DNA of 6,897 nt, taken from an uncultured Synergistales bacterium. GTDB taxonomy: Bacteria > Synergistota > Synergistia > Synergistales > Aminobacteriaceae. Each line of letters opens with the position of its first letter. The stretch's first letter is position 1. The stretch is taken from positions 1 through 6,897 of the forward strand of contig CAJOGG010000072.1 of assembly GCA_905234205.1 (NCBI GenBank), written 5' to 3'. A model generated the notes under the pieces. It made no database searches. It worked only from the letters and a program-made list of their open reading frames with translations, and was not told the DNA's origin. The position numbers and the translations under genes are program-made. Positions 6,646-6,897 of the stretch are shown here, piece after piece.

Positions 6646-6897
6646 AATTAAATTCTCTTGCCTCGATAAAATTTTTCATGTCGTCAGGTAATGGAGCAGT
6701 GAACTTTTTCCCGGCTATCTCGCTTAATGACTCGTGTAAGTGTTCTGGAAACTGTAATTCATGAGCATGTAACAAGGGCCGCGTTACGTTTTTCATGAGC
6801 CTATTTACTCTGAAATCGCCATATTTTCTGTCGCCTAAGATCGAGTGTTTTATGTGAGCCATGTGTACGCGAGCTTGATGAGTCCTTCCCGTCAACA
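6635..6897 (-). CDS. RluA-family pseudouridine synthase, C-terminal part (5' end outside the window)
   Basis: The frame enters from the right edge as LTGRTHQARVHMAHIKHSIL and runs 87 residues to a TAG at 6637-6635. TGRTHQ-RVH-AH-H-ILGD-KYGD is the conserved C-terminal RNA-binding motif of RluA/RluC/RluD enzymes, followed by the usual RPLLHAHELQFPE and the AP.P.D tail. The catalytic HRLD aspartate would be upstream and is not visible. These enzymes convert specific uridines of 23S rRNA or tRNA to pseudouridine; the RluA, RluC or RluD target cannot be assigned from this piece. The first complete codon, TTG at 6895, is an internal Leu and not a start. The usual Ile after THQ is Ala here, a mild change. 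Confidence 0.93.
   Translation of the reverse strand, partial: LTGRTHQARVHMAHIKHSILGDRKYGDFRVNRLMKNVTRPLLHAHELQFPEHLHESLSEIAGKKFTAPLPDDMKNFIEAREFNYEN

Noticed and set aside
1..6897. Mobile element, CRISPR array, tRNA/rRNA, toxin-antitoxin or defence system
   Set aside because: No transposase, integrase, spaced direct repeats or RNA gene is visible; the whole window is accounted for by one densely packed housekeeping-type operon.

Overview
The window is a gap-free stretch of a single minus-strand operon; nothing convincing is encoded on the plus strand. Read in transcription order (from base 6897 down to base 1), it holds: the C-terminal end of an RluA-family 23S/tRNA pseudouridine synthase; a YibE/F-family membrane protein; a short Ppx/GppA phosphatase; a 298-residue protein I do not recognise; ftsE; ftsX; an EnvC-like protein (coiled coil plus M23/LytM peptidase domain) with a complete zinc site; and a second EnvC-like paralogue cut by the left window edge just as its M23 domain begins. 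Eight genes in all, two of them partial.

Packing is extreme. Three junctions are 4-base ATGA stop/start overlaps (yibE/F-ppx, ftsE-ftsX, ftsX-envC1), one is an 11-base overlap (rluA-yibE/F), and the remaining gaps are 31, 8 and 16 bases. No gap is large enough for an obvious internal terminator or promoter, so the genes are probably co-transcribed from a promoter beyond base 6897.

The functional core is cell-wall hydrolysis at division. In the known FtsEX system, FtsE hydrolyses ATP, FtsX transmits the movement through the membrane, and a coiled-coil partner outside (EnvC, PcsB, CwlO or RipC type, depending on lineage) cleaves or triggers cleavage of peptidoglycan. Here two tandem coiled-coil/LytM proteins follow ftsX. 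The first keeps every catalytic residue, so it is likely a hydrolase itself rather than a degenerate activator like E. coli EnvC. The second has the same layout but carries an inserted Ser/Thr/Ala/Lys-rich pentapeptide-repeat linker. The upstream genes (YibE/F transporter-like protein, Ppx/GppA, unknown protein) suggest a link to phosphate/nucleotide signalling or transport, but that is inference from position only.

The organism is a bacterium with moderately AT-rich DNA. The gene order (RluA - YibE/F - Ppx/GppA - unknown - FtsE - FtsX - M23 - M23) makes me think of Synergistota, with an anaerobic Firmicute (for example Negativicutes) as the alternative; this is a recollection-based inference, not proven by the sequence. 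The window looks like core chromosome: I see no mobile element, CRISPR, RNA gene or defence system. The least understood parts are the unrecognised 298-residue protein with its ambiguous start, and the duplicated EnvC-like pair.
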